DNA from: Nocardioides lijunqiniae
GTDB taxonomy: Bacteria > Actinomycetota > Actinomycetes > Propionibacteriales > Nocardioidaceae
DNA length: 33,244 bases
Assembly (NCBI RefSeq): GCF_015024225.1
Contig: NZ_JACJGM010000046.1
Coordinates: 1 to 33,244 of the forward strand
Reading direction: 5' to 3'
Shown here: in pieces, positions 25,296-33,190 of the stretch
Position numbering within the stretch: the first letter of the stretch is position 1
Layout: every line of letters begins with the position of its first letter
Position numbers and translations under genes: made by a program
Notes under the pieces: model-generated
Seen by the model: only the letters and a program-made list of their open reading frames with translations
What the model was told of the DNA's origin: nothing
Databases searched by the model: none

Positions 25296-25598
25296 GTGTA
25301 CGCGATCGTGCGCGCAGGCGCCACCCAGCAGAAGGTCGCCGTCGGCGACGTCATCGAGATCGACAAGGTGACGACCGGCGTCGGCGAGTCGGTGACCCTT
25401 CCGGTGGTGCTCGTGGTCGACGGCGAGTCCGTCACCTCGACCGGTCTGGACAAGGCGTCGGTGACGGTCGAGGTCCTCGGCGCCACCAAGGGCCCCAAGA
25501 TCATCATCCAGAAGTACAAGAACAAGACCGGCTACAAGAAGCGCCAGGGTCACCGCCAGAAGTACACCCAGGTCAAGGTCACCGACATCTCTCTCTGA
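25296..25598 (+). CDS. rplU: 50S ribosomal protein L21
   Basis: The 100-residue product starts at a GTG with AAGGAG 6 nt upstream (25284-25289), giving the family N-terminus YAIVRAGATQQKVAVGD. The C-terminal signature YKNKTGYKKRQGHRQKYTQVKV is the rRNA-binding part of L21. It binds 23S rRNA (domain I region) in the large subunit. It is followed 34 nt later by rpmA, and both lie between a promoter at 25138-25166 and a terminator at 25911-25950, so they form a two-gene operon. Confidence 0.97.
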   Translation: MYAIVRAGATQQKVAVGDVIEIDKVTTGVGESVTLPVVLVVDGESVTSTGLDKASVTVEVLGATKGPKIIIQKYKNKTGYKKRQGHRQKYTQVKVTDISL

Positions 25599-25632
25599 GC
25601 CCTCGCTCGAGACACACCCGAAGGACTACGAA

Positions 25633-25887
25633 ATGGCTCACAAGAAGGGCGCCGCGTCCACCAAGAACGGCCGCGACTCCAACTCCCAGCGCCTCGGCGT
25701 CAAGCGGTTCGGTGGCCAGGAAGTCAACGCCGGCGAGATCATCGTGCGCCAGCGTGGGACCCACTTCCACCCGGGCGCCGGCGTCGGCCGCGGCGGCGAC
25801 GACACCCTGTTCGCGCTCGTCGCGGGCGCGGTGGAGTTCGGCCGCAAGCGCGGCCGCAAGGTCGTCAACATCGTCCCGGGCGAGTGA
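25633..25887 (+). CDS. rpmA: 50S ribosomal protein L27
   Basis: The 84-residue product starts with MAHKKGAASTKNGRDS, the flexible N-terminus that reaches the peptidyl-transferase centre; there is no cleavable N-terminal extension as found in Firmicutes. RLGVKRFGGQEVNAGEIIVRQRGT and FHPGAGVGRGGDDTLFAL are family signatures. AAGGA at 25620-25624 lies 8 nt before the ATG. It is co-transcribed with rplU and followed by a terminator. Confidence 0.98.
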   Translation: MAHKKGAASTKNGRDSNSQRLGVKRFGGQEVNAGEIIVRQRGTHFHPGAGVGRGGDDTLFALVAGAVEFGRKRGRKVVNIVPGE

Positions 25888-25910
25888 CCTGACGCTCGCA
25901 GCACCACTTC

Positions 25911-25950
25911 GCGCAAAGGGCGTCCCTGCACGTGGGGGTCGCCCTTTCGC
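25911..25950 (+). terminator. Rho-independent-like terminator after rpmA
   Basis: AAAGGGCG (25915-25922) pairs perfectly with CGCCCTTT (25940-25947), the stem extends outward with GCG/CGC (25911-25913, 25948-25950) past one bulged C, and CCC/GGG can pair inside the loop. It is followed by CATTTCTGC, a weak T-rich run. It separates rplU-rpmA from obgE. Confidence 0.65.
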
Positions 25951-25998
25951 CATTTCTGCACCATCCCCGCACCACAACCGTCTGAGAGGCGGTGTCCC

Positions 25999-27534
25999 AT
26001 GGCAGTCCCCACCTTCGTCGACCGCGTGACGCTCCACGTGAGCGCCGGTAAGGGTGGCGACGGCGTCGCCTCGGTGCACCGCGAGAAGTTCAAGCCCCTC
26101 GGCGGCCCCGACGGCGGCAACGGCGGCCCGGGCGGCTCCGTCATCCTGCGCGTCGACCCCGACGTGACCACGCTGATCGACTACCACCACAGCCCCCACC
26201 GCCGCGGCGAGAACGGCGGCCACGGCGCCGGAGCCCACCGCAACGGCTCCCACGGCGCCGACGTCGTCCTGCCCGTGCCGGAGGGCACGGTCGTGACCGA
26301 CGCCGACGGCACCGTGCTGGCCGACCTGGTCGGCCCCGGCACCGAGCTGGTCATCGCCCAGGGCGGACGCGGCGGTCTCGGCAACGCGGCGCTGGCCAGC
26401 TCCAAGCGCAAGGCCCCGGGCTTCGCCCTGCTCGGCGAGCCCGGCGACGAGCTCGACATCGCGCTCGAGCTCAAGGTCGTCGCCGACATCGGCCTGGTCG
26501 GCTTCCCGAGCGCCGGCAAGTCCAGCCTGATCGCCTCCATCTCGCGGGCCCGGCCCAAGATCGCCGACTACCCGTTCACCACGCTGGTGCCCAACCTCGG
26601 CGTGGTCACGGCCGGCGAGACGACGTTCACCGTTGCCGACGTGCCCGGCCTGATCGAGGGTGCCAGCGAGGGCCGCGGCCTCGGCCACGACTTCCTGCGC
26701 CACATCGAGCGCTGCGCGGCGCTGGTCCACGTGATCGACACCGCGACCATGGAGCCCGGCCGCAACCCGGCCGAGGACCTCGACATCATGGAGAACGAGC
26801 TCGCGCGCTACGGCGGGCTCGAGGACCGGCCGCGGCTGGTCGCCCTCAACAAGATCGACGTGCCCGACGGCCGCGACATCTCCGACATCACGATCGACGA
26901 CCTGCGCGAGCGCGGGCTGCGGGTGTTCCCGGTGTCGGCCGCGAGCGGCGAGGGCATGCGCGAGCTGACGTTCGCCATGGCCGAGATCGTGCTGGCCGCG
27001 CGCGCCGAGCGCGAGGTCGTCGAGGCCCAGCGCATCGTCCTCCGCCCGCCCAGCGCGGGCGGCGGCGACGACTTCACCGTCACCGCGAGCGAGGACGGCT
27101 GGCGCGTGCGCGGCACCAAGCCCGAGCGCTGGGTGCGCCAGACCAACTTCAGCAACGACGAGGCCGTGGGCTTCCTCGCCGACCGGCTCAACCGGCTGGG
27201 CGTCGAGACCCGGCTCCTGCAGCTGGGCGCCGAGGCCGGCGACACCGTCATCATCGGCCACGAGGACAACTCCGTCGTGTTCGACTTCAAGCCCGGCATC
27301 GACGCGGGCGCCGAGAACCTCGCCCGCCGCGGCGAGGACGAGCGCTTCGAGGAGAAGCGCCCCGCCCACGGTCGTCGGCGTGCGATCCAGGAGGCCATGC
27401 CCGAGCGGGCCGAGACCGAGACCCGCGCCGACGTGGCCCGCCGCCTCGACAAGCCGGAGAAGTTCGGCCCGAAGGCCTACACGATCGGCTCGGCCGACGA
27501 CCCCGACTGGGCTGAGAGCGACCCCGAGGCATGA
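25999..27534 (+). CDS. obgE: GTPase Obg/CgtA
   Basis: The 511-residue protein has an Obg fold (1-160) starting FVDRVTLHVSAGKGGDG with Gly-rich loops. A GTPase domain follows: G1 GFPSAGKSS (Gly168 onward), G2 YPFTTLVPNLG, G3 DVPGLIEGA, G4 NKID and G5-like SAASGEG. An OCT domain (about 340-430) carries GWRVRGTKPERWVRQTNFSN and a charged tail closes the protein. Obg assists 50S subunit maturation and is tied to growth and stress control. It lies downstream of rpmA as in many bacteria. The stop overlaps the proB start (ATGA). Confidence 0.97.
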   Translation: MAVPTFVDRVTLHVSAGKGGDGVASVHREKFKPLGGPDGGNGGPGGSVILRVDPDVTTLIDYHHSPHRRGENGGHGAGAHRNGSHGADVVLPVPEGTVVTDADGTVLADLVGPGTELVIAQGGRGGLGNAALASSKRKAPGFALLGEPGDELDIALELKVVADIGLVGFPSAGKSSLIASISRARPKIADYPFTTLVPNLGVVTAGETTFTVADVPGLIEGASEGRGLGHDFLRHIERCAALVHVIDTATMEPGRNPAEDLDIMENELARYGGLEDRPRLVALNKIDVPDGRDISDITIDDLRERGLRVFPVSAASGEGMRELTFAMAEIVLAARAEREVVEAQRIVLRPPSAGGGDDFTVTASEDGWRVRGTKPERWVRQTNFSNDEAVGFLADRLNRLGVETRLLQLGAEAGDTVIIGHEDNSVVFDFKPGIDAGAENLARRGEDERFEEKRPAHGRRRAIQEAMPERAETETRADVARRLDKPEKFGPKAYTIGSADDPDWAESDPEA

Positions 27535-28649
27535 CCGCGGAGCGGCTCGCGGTGACCGGCGCGCGCCGGATCGTCGTGAAGGTCGGGTCCTCCTCGCTCA
27601 CCACCGCCGCCGGGGGCATCGACCCGGGCACGGTCAGCCGCCTGGCCGACGTGCTCGCCGCGGCTCGCTCGCGGGGCGCCGAGGTGGTGCTGGTGTCGTC
27701 GGGCGCCATCGCCGCCGGCCTCTCGCCGCTGGGGCTGGCCCGGCGGCCGCGCGGCCTCGCCGCGCAGCAGGCGGCCGCCTCGGTCGGCCAGGGCCTGCTC
27801 ATGCACCGCTACACCGAGGAGCTGGCCCGCCACGGCGTCGTCGTCGGCCAGGTGCTGCTGACGCTGGACGACGTCACCCGCCGCTCGCACTACCGCAACG
27901 CCTTCTCGACGTTCGCCAAGCTGCTCGAGCTGGGTGTGTTGCCGGTCGTCAACGAGAACGACACCGTGGCCACCAACGAGATCCGCTTCGGCGACAACGA
28001 CCGGCTGGCCTCGCTGGTGGCGCACCTGGTCCACGCCGACCTGCTGGTGCTGCTGTCGGACGTCGACGGCCTCTACGACGCCGACCCGCGGCTGCCGGGC
28101 AGCTCGCTGGTGCCCGAGGTGACGTCGTTCGACGAGCTCGACCACGTGCAGATCGGCAAGGCGGGCGCGGCCGGGGTCGGCACCGGGGGCATGCAGACCA
28201 AGGTCGAGGCGGCCCGGATCGCCACCGGCGCCGGCATCCCGGTGCTGCTGGCCTCCGCCGAGCACGCCGCCGAGGCGCTCGCGGGAGAGCCCGTCGGCAC
28301 GCTCTTCCACGCCACCGGACGCCGGCGTCCCGTCCGACTGCTCTGGCTGGCGCACGCCACCGACCCCAAGGGCACGCTCCTGCTGGACCCGGGCGCCGTG
28401 CGCGCCGTCGTCGAGCGGCGGGCCTCGCTGCTGGCCGCCGGCATCACCGGCGTCCTCGGTGCCTTCACGGCGGGCGACCCGGTCAACCTGGCCGGGCCCG
28501 ACGGGACCGTCGTGGCCCGCGGCCTCGTGAACTTCGACGCCGACGAGGTGCCGCAGCTGCTCGGCCGCAGCTCCCACGACCTGAAGCGCGAGCTCGGCGC
28601 GGCCTACGAGCGGGAGGTCGTCCACCGCGACGACCTGGTGCTCCTCTGA
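27531..28649 (+). CDS. proB: Glutamate 5-kinase
   Basis: The 372-residue product has an amino-acid-kinase domain (about 10-265) with IVVKVGSSSLT, VSSGAIAAGL, NENDTVATNEIRFGDND and LLSDVDGLYDADPR, and the substrate/ATP region AGVGTGGMQTKVEAARIA. A C-terminal PUA domain (about 275-360) contains KGTLLLDPGA and GPDGTVVARGLVNFDA. It phosphorylates glutamate in the first step of proline synthesis. The ATG overlaps the obgE stop. The expected partner proA does not follow; an unrelated gene with its own promoter comes next. Confidence 0.97.
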   Translation: MTAERLAVTGARRIVVKVGSSSLTTAAGGIDPGTVSRLADVLAAARSRGAEVVLVSSGAIAAGLSPLGLARRPRGLAAQQAAASVGQGLLMHRYTEELARHGVVVGQVLLTLDDVTRRSHYRNAFSTFAKLLELGVLPVVNENDTVATNEIRFGDNDRLASLVAHLVHADLLVLLSDVDGLYDADPRLPGSSLVPEVTSFDELDHVQIGKAGAAGVGTGGMQTKVEAARIATGAGIPVLLASAEHAAEALAGEPVGTLFHATGRRRPVRLLWLAHATDPKGTLLLDPGAVRAVVERRASLLAAGITGVLGAFTAGDPVNLAGPDGTVVARGLVNFDADEVPQLLGRSSHDLKRELGAAYEREVVHRDDLVLL

Positions 28650-28656
28650 GGCTCGG

Positions 28657-28662
28657 TAGGTT
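28657..28662 (+). promoter_or_regulatory. Candidate -10 element for leaderless transcript of the phosphatase-fold gene
   Basis: TAGGTT lies 6 nt before the ATG at 28669, with no ribosome-binding site. It sits in the 19-bp gap after proB and marks a likely transcription unit boundary. Confidence 0.5.
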
Positions 28663-28668
28663 GGCGCC

Positions 28669-29646
28669 ATGACCCTGGGGCGCATCGTCTACTGGTGCGC
28701 CGTCGCGCTCCTGCTGCTGCCCGCCCTCGCCCTCACCGGCGTGCGGCTGCTGGAGCCCGACCACGCGCGCGCCATCCAGCTGGGAGCGTTCACGCCCTTC
28801 GGGCTGCCCCTGTACGCCGCGGCGCTCGTGCTGCTGCTGGTCGGGGTGCTCCGCGGGCTCGGCCGCCGCGCGCTGGTCGCCGGGGGAGCGGTGCTCGCGC
28901 TCGCCGGGCTGCTGCTCCACGCCGCCTGGTACGCGCCGTTGGTCACCGGGACGACGCCGGCCGCGGCATCAGATGCGACACCGGTCGTACTGATGACCGC
29001 CAACCTCTTCAAGGGCGCGGGTGACGCCGTCGAGCTCCTCGAGGAGGCCACCGCCGCCGACGTCGACGTGCTGGTCGTCAGCGAGCTCACGCGGGGCGCG
29101 GTGGCCGACATGGAGACGGCCGGGCTCGCCGACGCGTTCCCCTACCGCGCCGGCGAGGCGGGCCGCGGCACCGAGGGCACCATGGTGTTCTCGCACGCCC
29201 CGGTCGAGGTGGTGGAGACCCTGGACACGATCTTCGACGGCCTGCTGGTGCGCACCGCCGGGCTCTCGCTGCTCGCGGTGCACCCCTATCCGCCCGTCGA
29301 CCCCGTCGCGTGGCGCGAGGACCACGCGCAGATCCGCGAGCTCGCGGCCTCGGGCGACGCCACCGTCATCGCCGGCGACCTCAACGCCACGCTCGACCAG
29401 GCGCCGCTGCGCGCGCTCGTCGACGACGGCTTCCGCGACTCCGCCGAGCTCGCCAACGCCGGCGTCGAGGCCACGTGGCCGGTCGGGGGCGGCTTCCCCG
29501 TCCTGAGCGCCCTGCCGCCGAGCGTCGGCATCGACCACGTGATGGTCACCGACCAGTGGACGGTCACCGACACCCGCACCGTGACCATCTCGGGCGCCGA
29601 CCACCGCGCCGTCCTGGTCTCGATCGCCGCCCGGGCGGACCGGTGA
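28669..29646 (+). CDS. Membrane-anchored endonuclease/exonuclease/phosphatase family protein
   Basis: The 325-residue product has three membrane helices in the first 90 residues, followed by an EEP (DNase I-like) domain (about 103-325), probably outside the membrane. Catalytic-site residues are recognisable: Asn112 (TANLF), Glu139 (SELT), Asp237 and Asn239 (GDLNAT), and Asp311-His312 (GADHRAV), with IDHVMV before the last. The substrate may be nucleic acid, a phospholipid or a phosphorylated small molecule; sequence alone does not decide. The architecture is common in actinobacterial surface EEP proteins. The stop overlaps the GTG of a 32-codon ORF. Confidence 0.88.
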   Translation: MTLGRIVYWCAVALLLLPALALTGVRLLEPDHARAIQLGAFTPFGLPLYAAALVLLLVGVLRGLGRRALVAGGAVLALAGLLLHAAWYAPLVTGTTPAAASDATPVVLMTANLFKGAGDAVELLEEATAADVDVLVVSELTRGAVADMETAGLADAFPYRAGEAGRGTEGTMVFSHAPVEVVETLDTIFDGLLVRTAGLSLLAVHPYPPVDPVAWREDHAQIRELAASGDATVIAGDLNATLDQAPLRALVDDGFRDSAELANAGVEATWPVGGGFPVLSALPPSVGIDHVMVTDQWTVTDTRTVTISGADHRAVLVSIAARADR

Positions 29647-29741
29647 ACGGCCCGCGGCTCGGCCGCGCGGAGCAGGGGTGGCTCCTGCGCGCGATCGCGG
29701 CCGCCCACCCGGGCCACCCCTGGCTCGACCGGCTCGGATGA
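29643..29741 (+). CDS. Possible 32-residue coupled small protein
   Basis: A GTG overlaps the stop of the phosphatase-fold gene (GTGA), the junction type used by real gene pairs throughout this window. The ORF encodes 32 residues beginning VNGPRLGRAEQGWLLRAIAA and ending HPWLDRLG, probably one amphipathic helix. It fills nearly all the gap before the cysteine desulfurase gene. I recognise no family. It could be a real microprotein, a remnant of a longer gene, or chance in GC-rich DNA. Confidence 0.35.
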   Translation: MNGPRLGRAEQGWLLRAIAAAHPGHPWLDRLG

Positions 29742-29763
29742 GTCCGCCCGGAGGGGTGAGCCG

Positions 29764-29769
29764 TACGCT
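29764..29769 (+). promoter_or_regulatory. Weak -10 candidate for the cysteine desulfurase operon
   Basis: TACGCT fits TANNNT and lies 10 nt before the ATG at 29780, so the transcript would have at most a few leader bases. No Shine-Dalgarno sequence is positioned for that ATG. Confidence 0.3.
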
Positions 29770-29779
29770 TGACCACGCC

Positions 29780-30964
29780 ATGAGCCACGCCAGCCCCGAC
29801 CCGGTCGTCTACCTCGACCACGCCGCCACCACGCCGATGGTGCCCGCGGCGGTCGACGCGCTCACCGCGCACCTCCTCGACGTCGGCAACCCCAGCTCCC
29901 TGCACGCCTCCGGGCGGCGCGCGCGCCGGATCGTGGAGGAGTCGCGCGAGACGATCGCCCAGGCGCTCAACTGCCGCCCGGGCGAGGTCGTCTTCACCGC
30001 CGGCGGCACCGAGGCCGACAACCTCGCCCTCAAGGGCATCTACTGGGCGCGCCGGGCCGCCGACCCGCGCCGCACCCGCATCCTGACCTCGGCGATCGAG
30101 CACCACGCCGTGCTGGACCCGGTCTTCTGGCTCGGCGAGGACGACGGTGCCCAGGTCGACCTCGTCCCGGTCGACCGCGACGGCCGCCTCGACCTCGACG
30201 CGCTGCGCGCGCTCATCGAGCAGGACCCCGCCACGGTCGCGCTCGTCTCGGTGATGTGGGCCAACAACGAGGTCGGCACGGTCCAGCCGATCGACGAGGT
30301 GGTGGCCCTGGCCGCCGCCCACGGCATCCCGGTGCACACCGACGCGGTGCAGGCCGTCGGCACCCTGCCCATCGACTTCGCCGCGTCCGGCGTCGACGCG
30401 CTGACGCTGACCGGCCACAAGCTCGGCGGGCCCTACGGCGTCGGTGCGCTCGTCGTACGCCGGGAGCTGGAGGTCACCGCGCTCGTCCACGGCGGCGGCC
30501 AGGAGCGCGACATCCGCAGCGGCACCATCGACACGCCGGCCATCGCCGGCTTCGCGGCGGCCGTCGAGCTCGCGGTCAAGCACCAGCCCGACCACGCCGC
30601 CCGCGTCGCCGAGCTCCGCGGCCGGCTCGTCGCCGGCGTCCTCGACGCCGTGCCGGACGCCCAGGTCAACGGCGACACGGTCCACCGCCTCCCCGGCAAC
30701 GCCCACCTCAGCTTCCCCGGCTGCGAGGGCGACTCGCTGCTGATGCTGCTCGACGCCCGCGGCATCGAGTGCTCGACCGGCTCGGCCTGCTCCGCCGGCG
30801 TGCCGCAGCCGTCCCATGTGCTGCTCGCGATGGGCCGCGCGGACCACGAGGCGCGCAGCTCGCTGCGGTTCTCGCTCGGGCACACCTCGACCGAGGCCGA
30901 CGTCCGGGCCCTCGTCGAGGCCATCGGCCCGTGCGTCGAACGGGCCCGGGCAGCCTCACGATGA
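29780..30964 (+). CDS. Cysteine desulfurase (IscS/NifS family)
   Basis: The 394-residue PLP enzyme begins with YLDHAATTPMVPAAVDAL; the ATG at 29780 gives the typical short N-terminus. FTAGGTEADNLALKG and AIEHHAVLDP lie near the cofactor, Lys214 in TGHKLGGP binds PLP, and Cys337 in STGSACSAG carries the persulfide. It removes sulfur from cysteine and passes it to acceptors. The overlap with mnmA (ATGA) strongly suggests that it supplies sulfur for tRNA 2-thiouridine; a role in Fe-S assembly is possible too. Confidence 0.95.
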   Translation: MSHASPDPVVYLDHAATTPMVPAAVDALTAHLLDVGNPSSLHASGRRARRIVEESRETIAQALNCRPGEVVFTAGGTEADNLALKGIYWARRAADPRRTRILTSAIEHHAVLDPVFWLGEDDGAQVDLVPVDRDGRLDLDALRALIEQDPATVALVSVMWANNEVGTVQPIDEVVALAAAHGIPVHTDAVQAVGTLPIDFAASGVDALTLTGHKLGGPYGVGALVVRRELEVTALVHGGGQERDIRSGTIDTPAIAGFAAAVELAVKHQPDHAARVAELRGRLVAGVLDAVPDAQVNGDTVHRLPGNAHLSFPGCEGDSLLMLLDARGIECSTGSACSAGVPQPSHVLLAMGRADHEARSSLRFSLGHTSTEADVRALVEAIGPCVERARAASR

Positions 30965-32046
30965 AGGTCCTCGCTGCCATGTCCGGCGGTGTCGACTCGG
31001 CCGTCGCGGCCGCCCGCGCCGTCGAGGCCGGCCACGACGTCACCGGCATCCACCTCGCGCTCTCGCGCAACCCGGCGTCGTACCGCTCGGGCGCCCGCGG
31101 CTGCTGCACCATCGAGGACAGCAACGACGCCCGCCGCGCCGCCGACGTCATCGGCATCCCGTTCTACGTCTGGGACCTCAGCGAGCGCTTCCACGAGGAC
31201 GTCGTCGAGGACTTCATGGACGAGTACGCCGCCGGCCGCACCCCCAACCCGTGCCTGCGCTGCAACGAGAAGATCAAGTTCGCCGCCGTGCTCGACCGGG
31301 CGCTCGCGCTGGGGTTCGACGCCGTCGCCACCGGCCACTACGCGCAGCTGCGCACCGGCGCCGACGGGCTGATCGAGATGCACCGGGCCGTCGACCACGG
31401 CAAGGACCAGTCCTACGTGCTCGGCGTGCTCGACCAGCACCAGCTCGCGCACTCGCTCTTCCCGCTCGGGGACTCGCCGAAGTCGGCCGTCCGTGCCGAG
31501 GCTGCCGAGCGCGGGCTGCTGGTCGCCGACAAGCCCGACAGCCACGACATCTGCTTCGTCGCCGACGGCGACAACGCCGGGTGGCTGCGCGAGAAGCTCG
31601 GCGACCGCGCCCCCAACCACGGCGGCGCGATCGTCGACGACGCCACCGGCGAGGAGCTGGGCCGCCACGAGGGCAGCTACGGCTTCACCATCGGCCAGCG
31701 CAAGGGCCTGCGCCTCGGCACTCCGGCGGCCGACGGCAAGCCGCGCTTCGTCCTCGACATCGAGCCGGTCTCCGGCACGGTCACGGTCGGGCCGCGCGAG
31801 CGGCTCGCCGTCCACCGGCTCGGCGGCATCAAGCCGCGCTGGTGCGGCAGCGTCCCGACGCGCCTCGACGCCACCGTGCAGCTGCGCGCCCACGGCGACG
31901 AGCACCGCGCCGTGGTCGCGACCACGGGCGACCGGGTCGACATCGAGCTGCTCGACCCGGCCTTCGGCATCGCGCCCGGCCAGGCGGCCGTGATCTACGA
32001 CGGCAGCCGCGTGGTCGGCTCCGCCACGATCGCGACGACCGCATGA
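30961..32046 (+). CDS. mnmA: tRNA-specific 2-thiouridylase MnmA
   Basis: The 361-residue product has a PP-loop at the N-terminus (AMSGGVDSAVAA), the catalytic Cys98 in NPCLRCNEKIKF and the partner Cys198 in DICFVAD. TGHYAQL, DQSYVLGVL and YGFTIGQRKGL are further family marks, and a C-terminal beta-barrel region (about 290-361) completes it. It activates U34 of certain tRNAs with ATP and inserts sulfur. The first gene of this operon is the probable sulfur donor. Start and stop both overlap neighbours by 4 nt. Confidence 0.97.
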   Translation: MKVLAAMSGGVDSAVAAARAVEAGHDVTGIHLALSRNPASYRSGARGCCTIEDSNDARRAADVIGIPFYVWDLSERFHEDVVEDFMDEYAAGRTPNPCLRCNEKIKFAAVLDRALALGFDAVATGHYAQLRTGADGLIEMHRAVDHGKDQSYVLGVLDQHQLAHSLFPLGDSPKSAVRAEAAERGLLVADKPDSHDICFVADGDNAGWLREKLGDRAPNHGGAIVDDATGEELGRHEGSYGFTIGQRKGLRLGTPAADGKPRFVLDIEPVSGTVTVGPRERLAVHRLGGIKPRWCGSVPTRLDATVQLRAHGDEHRAVVATTGDRVDIELLDPAFGIAPGQAAVIYDGSRVVGSATIATTA

Positions 32047-33032
32047 TCGCGACCGGCGTCGGCTCGATGCCCGGCGGCGACCAGCCGGCCTACGACGAGG
32101 CGGTGCGCGTCGTCCTCGGCGAGCTCGCCGACCTGCCCCACCTGCCCGAGGTGCCTGGCCGTGGGGCGCCCGCGGGGATGCTGGGCCGAGCGCTCGCCGT
32201 CACCGACGGCCTCGGCATCGACCTCCAGCCCGCCGGGTGGCGGCTCACCGACGCCTCCGGCGTCGACCACCGCCGCGCCCGGAGCCTCCTCGCGCAGGAC
32301 CTCGACGGCCTCGAGGAGCAGGGCCAGGACTACACCGGGTCGTTCAAGGTGCAGGTCGCCGGCCCGTGGACGCTCTCCGCCACCGTGGAGAAGCCCCGTG
32401 GCGACAAGGTGCTCTCCGACGTCGGCGCGCGCCGCGAGCTGGCGCAGGCGCTGGCCGAGGGCCTGCGCGGTCACGTCCGCGACGTACGTCGGCGGCTGCC
32501 CGGCGTCGACCGGCTGGTCGTCCAGGTGGACGAGCCGATGCTCGCCGCGGTCCTCGGCGGCGGCGTGCCCACCGCGTCCGGCTTCGGCCGGCACCGGACC
32601 GTCCACCCGCCGGAGGCCTCCGAGCACCTCGGCTGGGTGCTGGACGCGATCGGTGCCGAGCAGGCCGAGCCGTGGGTCCACTCCTGCGCGCCCGGCACCC
32701 CCTGGGCGCTGCTGCGCGGCGCCGGCGCCCGCGGCCTCTCCGCCGACCTCGACACGCTCTCCGCGCGCGACCACGAGGCGCTGGCGGAGGCCCTGGACGC
32801 GGGGGAGAGCGTCGCTCTCGGCGTCGTCGCGTCCACCGACCCGGCCCAGGCTCCCACCGAGACCGAGCTGACCGAGCGGGTGCTGCGCTGGCTCGACCTC
32901 GTCGGCCTCGACCCCGTCACCGTCGGCGACTCGCTGGTCCTCTCGCCGACCTGCGGCCTCGCCGGCGCCACGCCGGCCTGGTCGGCCCAGGCCCTCCGCC
33001 TCCTCTCCGCCGCCGCCCGCCACCTCACCTGA
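32043..33032 (+). CDS. Short MetE-like (cobalamin-independent methionine synthase C-terminal domain) protein
   Basis: The 329-residue protein corresponds only to the zinc-binding catalytic barrel of MetE. TGVGSMPG starts it, and likely zinc ligands are His213 and Cys215 in VHSCAPG and Cys304 in SPTCGLAG. LVVQVDEPMLAAVL is a conserved substrate-side strand. There is no N-terminal MetE half, so standard methionine synthesis from methyl-tetrahydrofolate is uncertain; a different methyl donor or thiol substrate is possible. It is the last gene of the cysteine desulfurase-mnmA operon, a placement also known in other actinobacteria, where ligA often follows. Confidence 0.85.
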   Translation: MIATGVGSMPGGDQPAYDEAVRVVLGELADLPHLPEVPGRGAPAGMLGRALAVTDGLGIDLQPAGWRLTDASGVDHRRARSLLAQDLDGLEEQGQDYTGSFKVQVAGPWTLSATVEKPRGDKVLSDVGARRELAQALAEGLRGHVRDVRRRLPGVDRLVVQVDEPMLAAVLGGGVPTASGFGRHRTVHPPEASEHLGWVLDAIGAEQAEPWVHSCAPGTPWALLRGAGARGLSADLDTLSARDHEALAEALDAGESVALGVVASTDPAQAPTETELTERVLRWLDLVGLDPVTVGDSLVLSPTCGLAGATPAWSAQALRLLSAAARHLT

Positions 33033-33048
33033 CCGCCGACTGCACGCC

Positions 33049-33125
33049 GGTGGTTGAGGAGGTTGCGCTAGCAACCGTCTCGAAACCACGTTCCAAGTCG
33101 GAGGGGTTTCGAGACAGGCGCTAGC
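33049..33125. repeat. Composite palindromic (REP/BIME-like) element
   Basis: GGTTGC-GCTA-GCAACC (33061-33076) is a perfect hairpin, extended outward by GTGGTT (33050-33055) and AACCAC (33084-33089). A second inverted pair, GTCTCGAAACC (33077-33087) and GGTTTCGAGAC (33105-33115), extends on both sides to GCTAGC. The arms are three variants of one sequence. It lies just past the operon end, a usual site for such elements. I recall very similar sequence scattered in Nocardioides genomes; that was not checked. Confidence 0.75.
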
Positions 33126-33190
33126 TGTGATGTCCAGGCACGTTGGTCGAGAAGGTGTGAGGACACGATCTGATGTCGTAGATGGGTGAA

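Noticed and set aside
29770..29775. TTGACC as a -35 box before the cysteine desulfurase gene
   Set aside because: It lies only a few bases before the ATG, so no -10 or transcript start could follow; probably chance.
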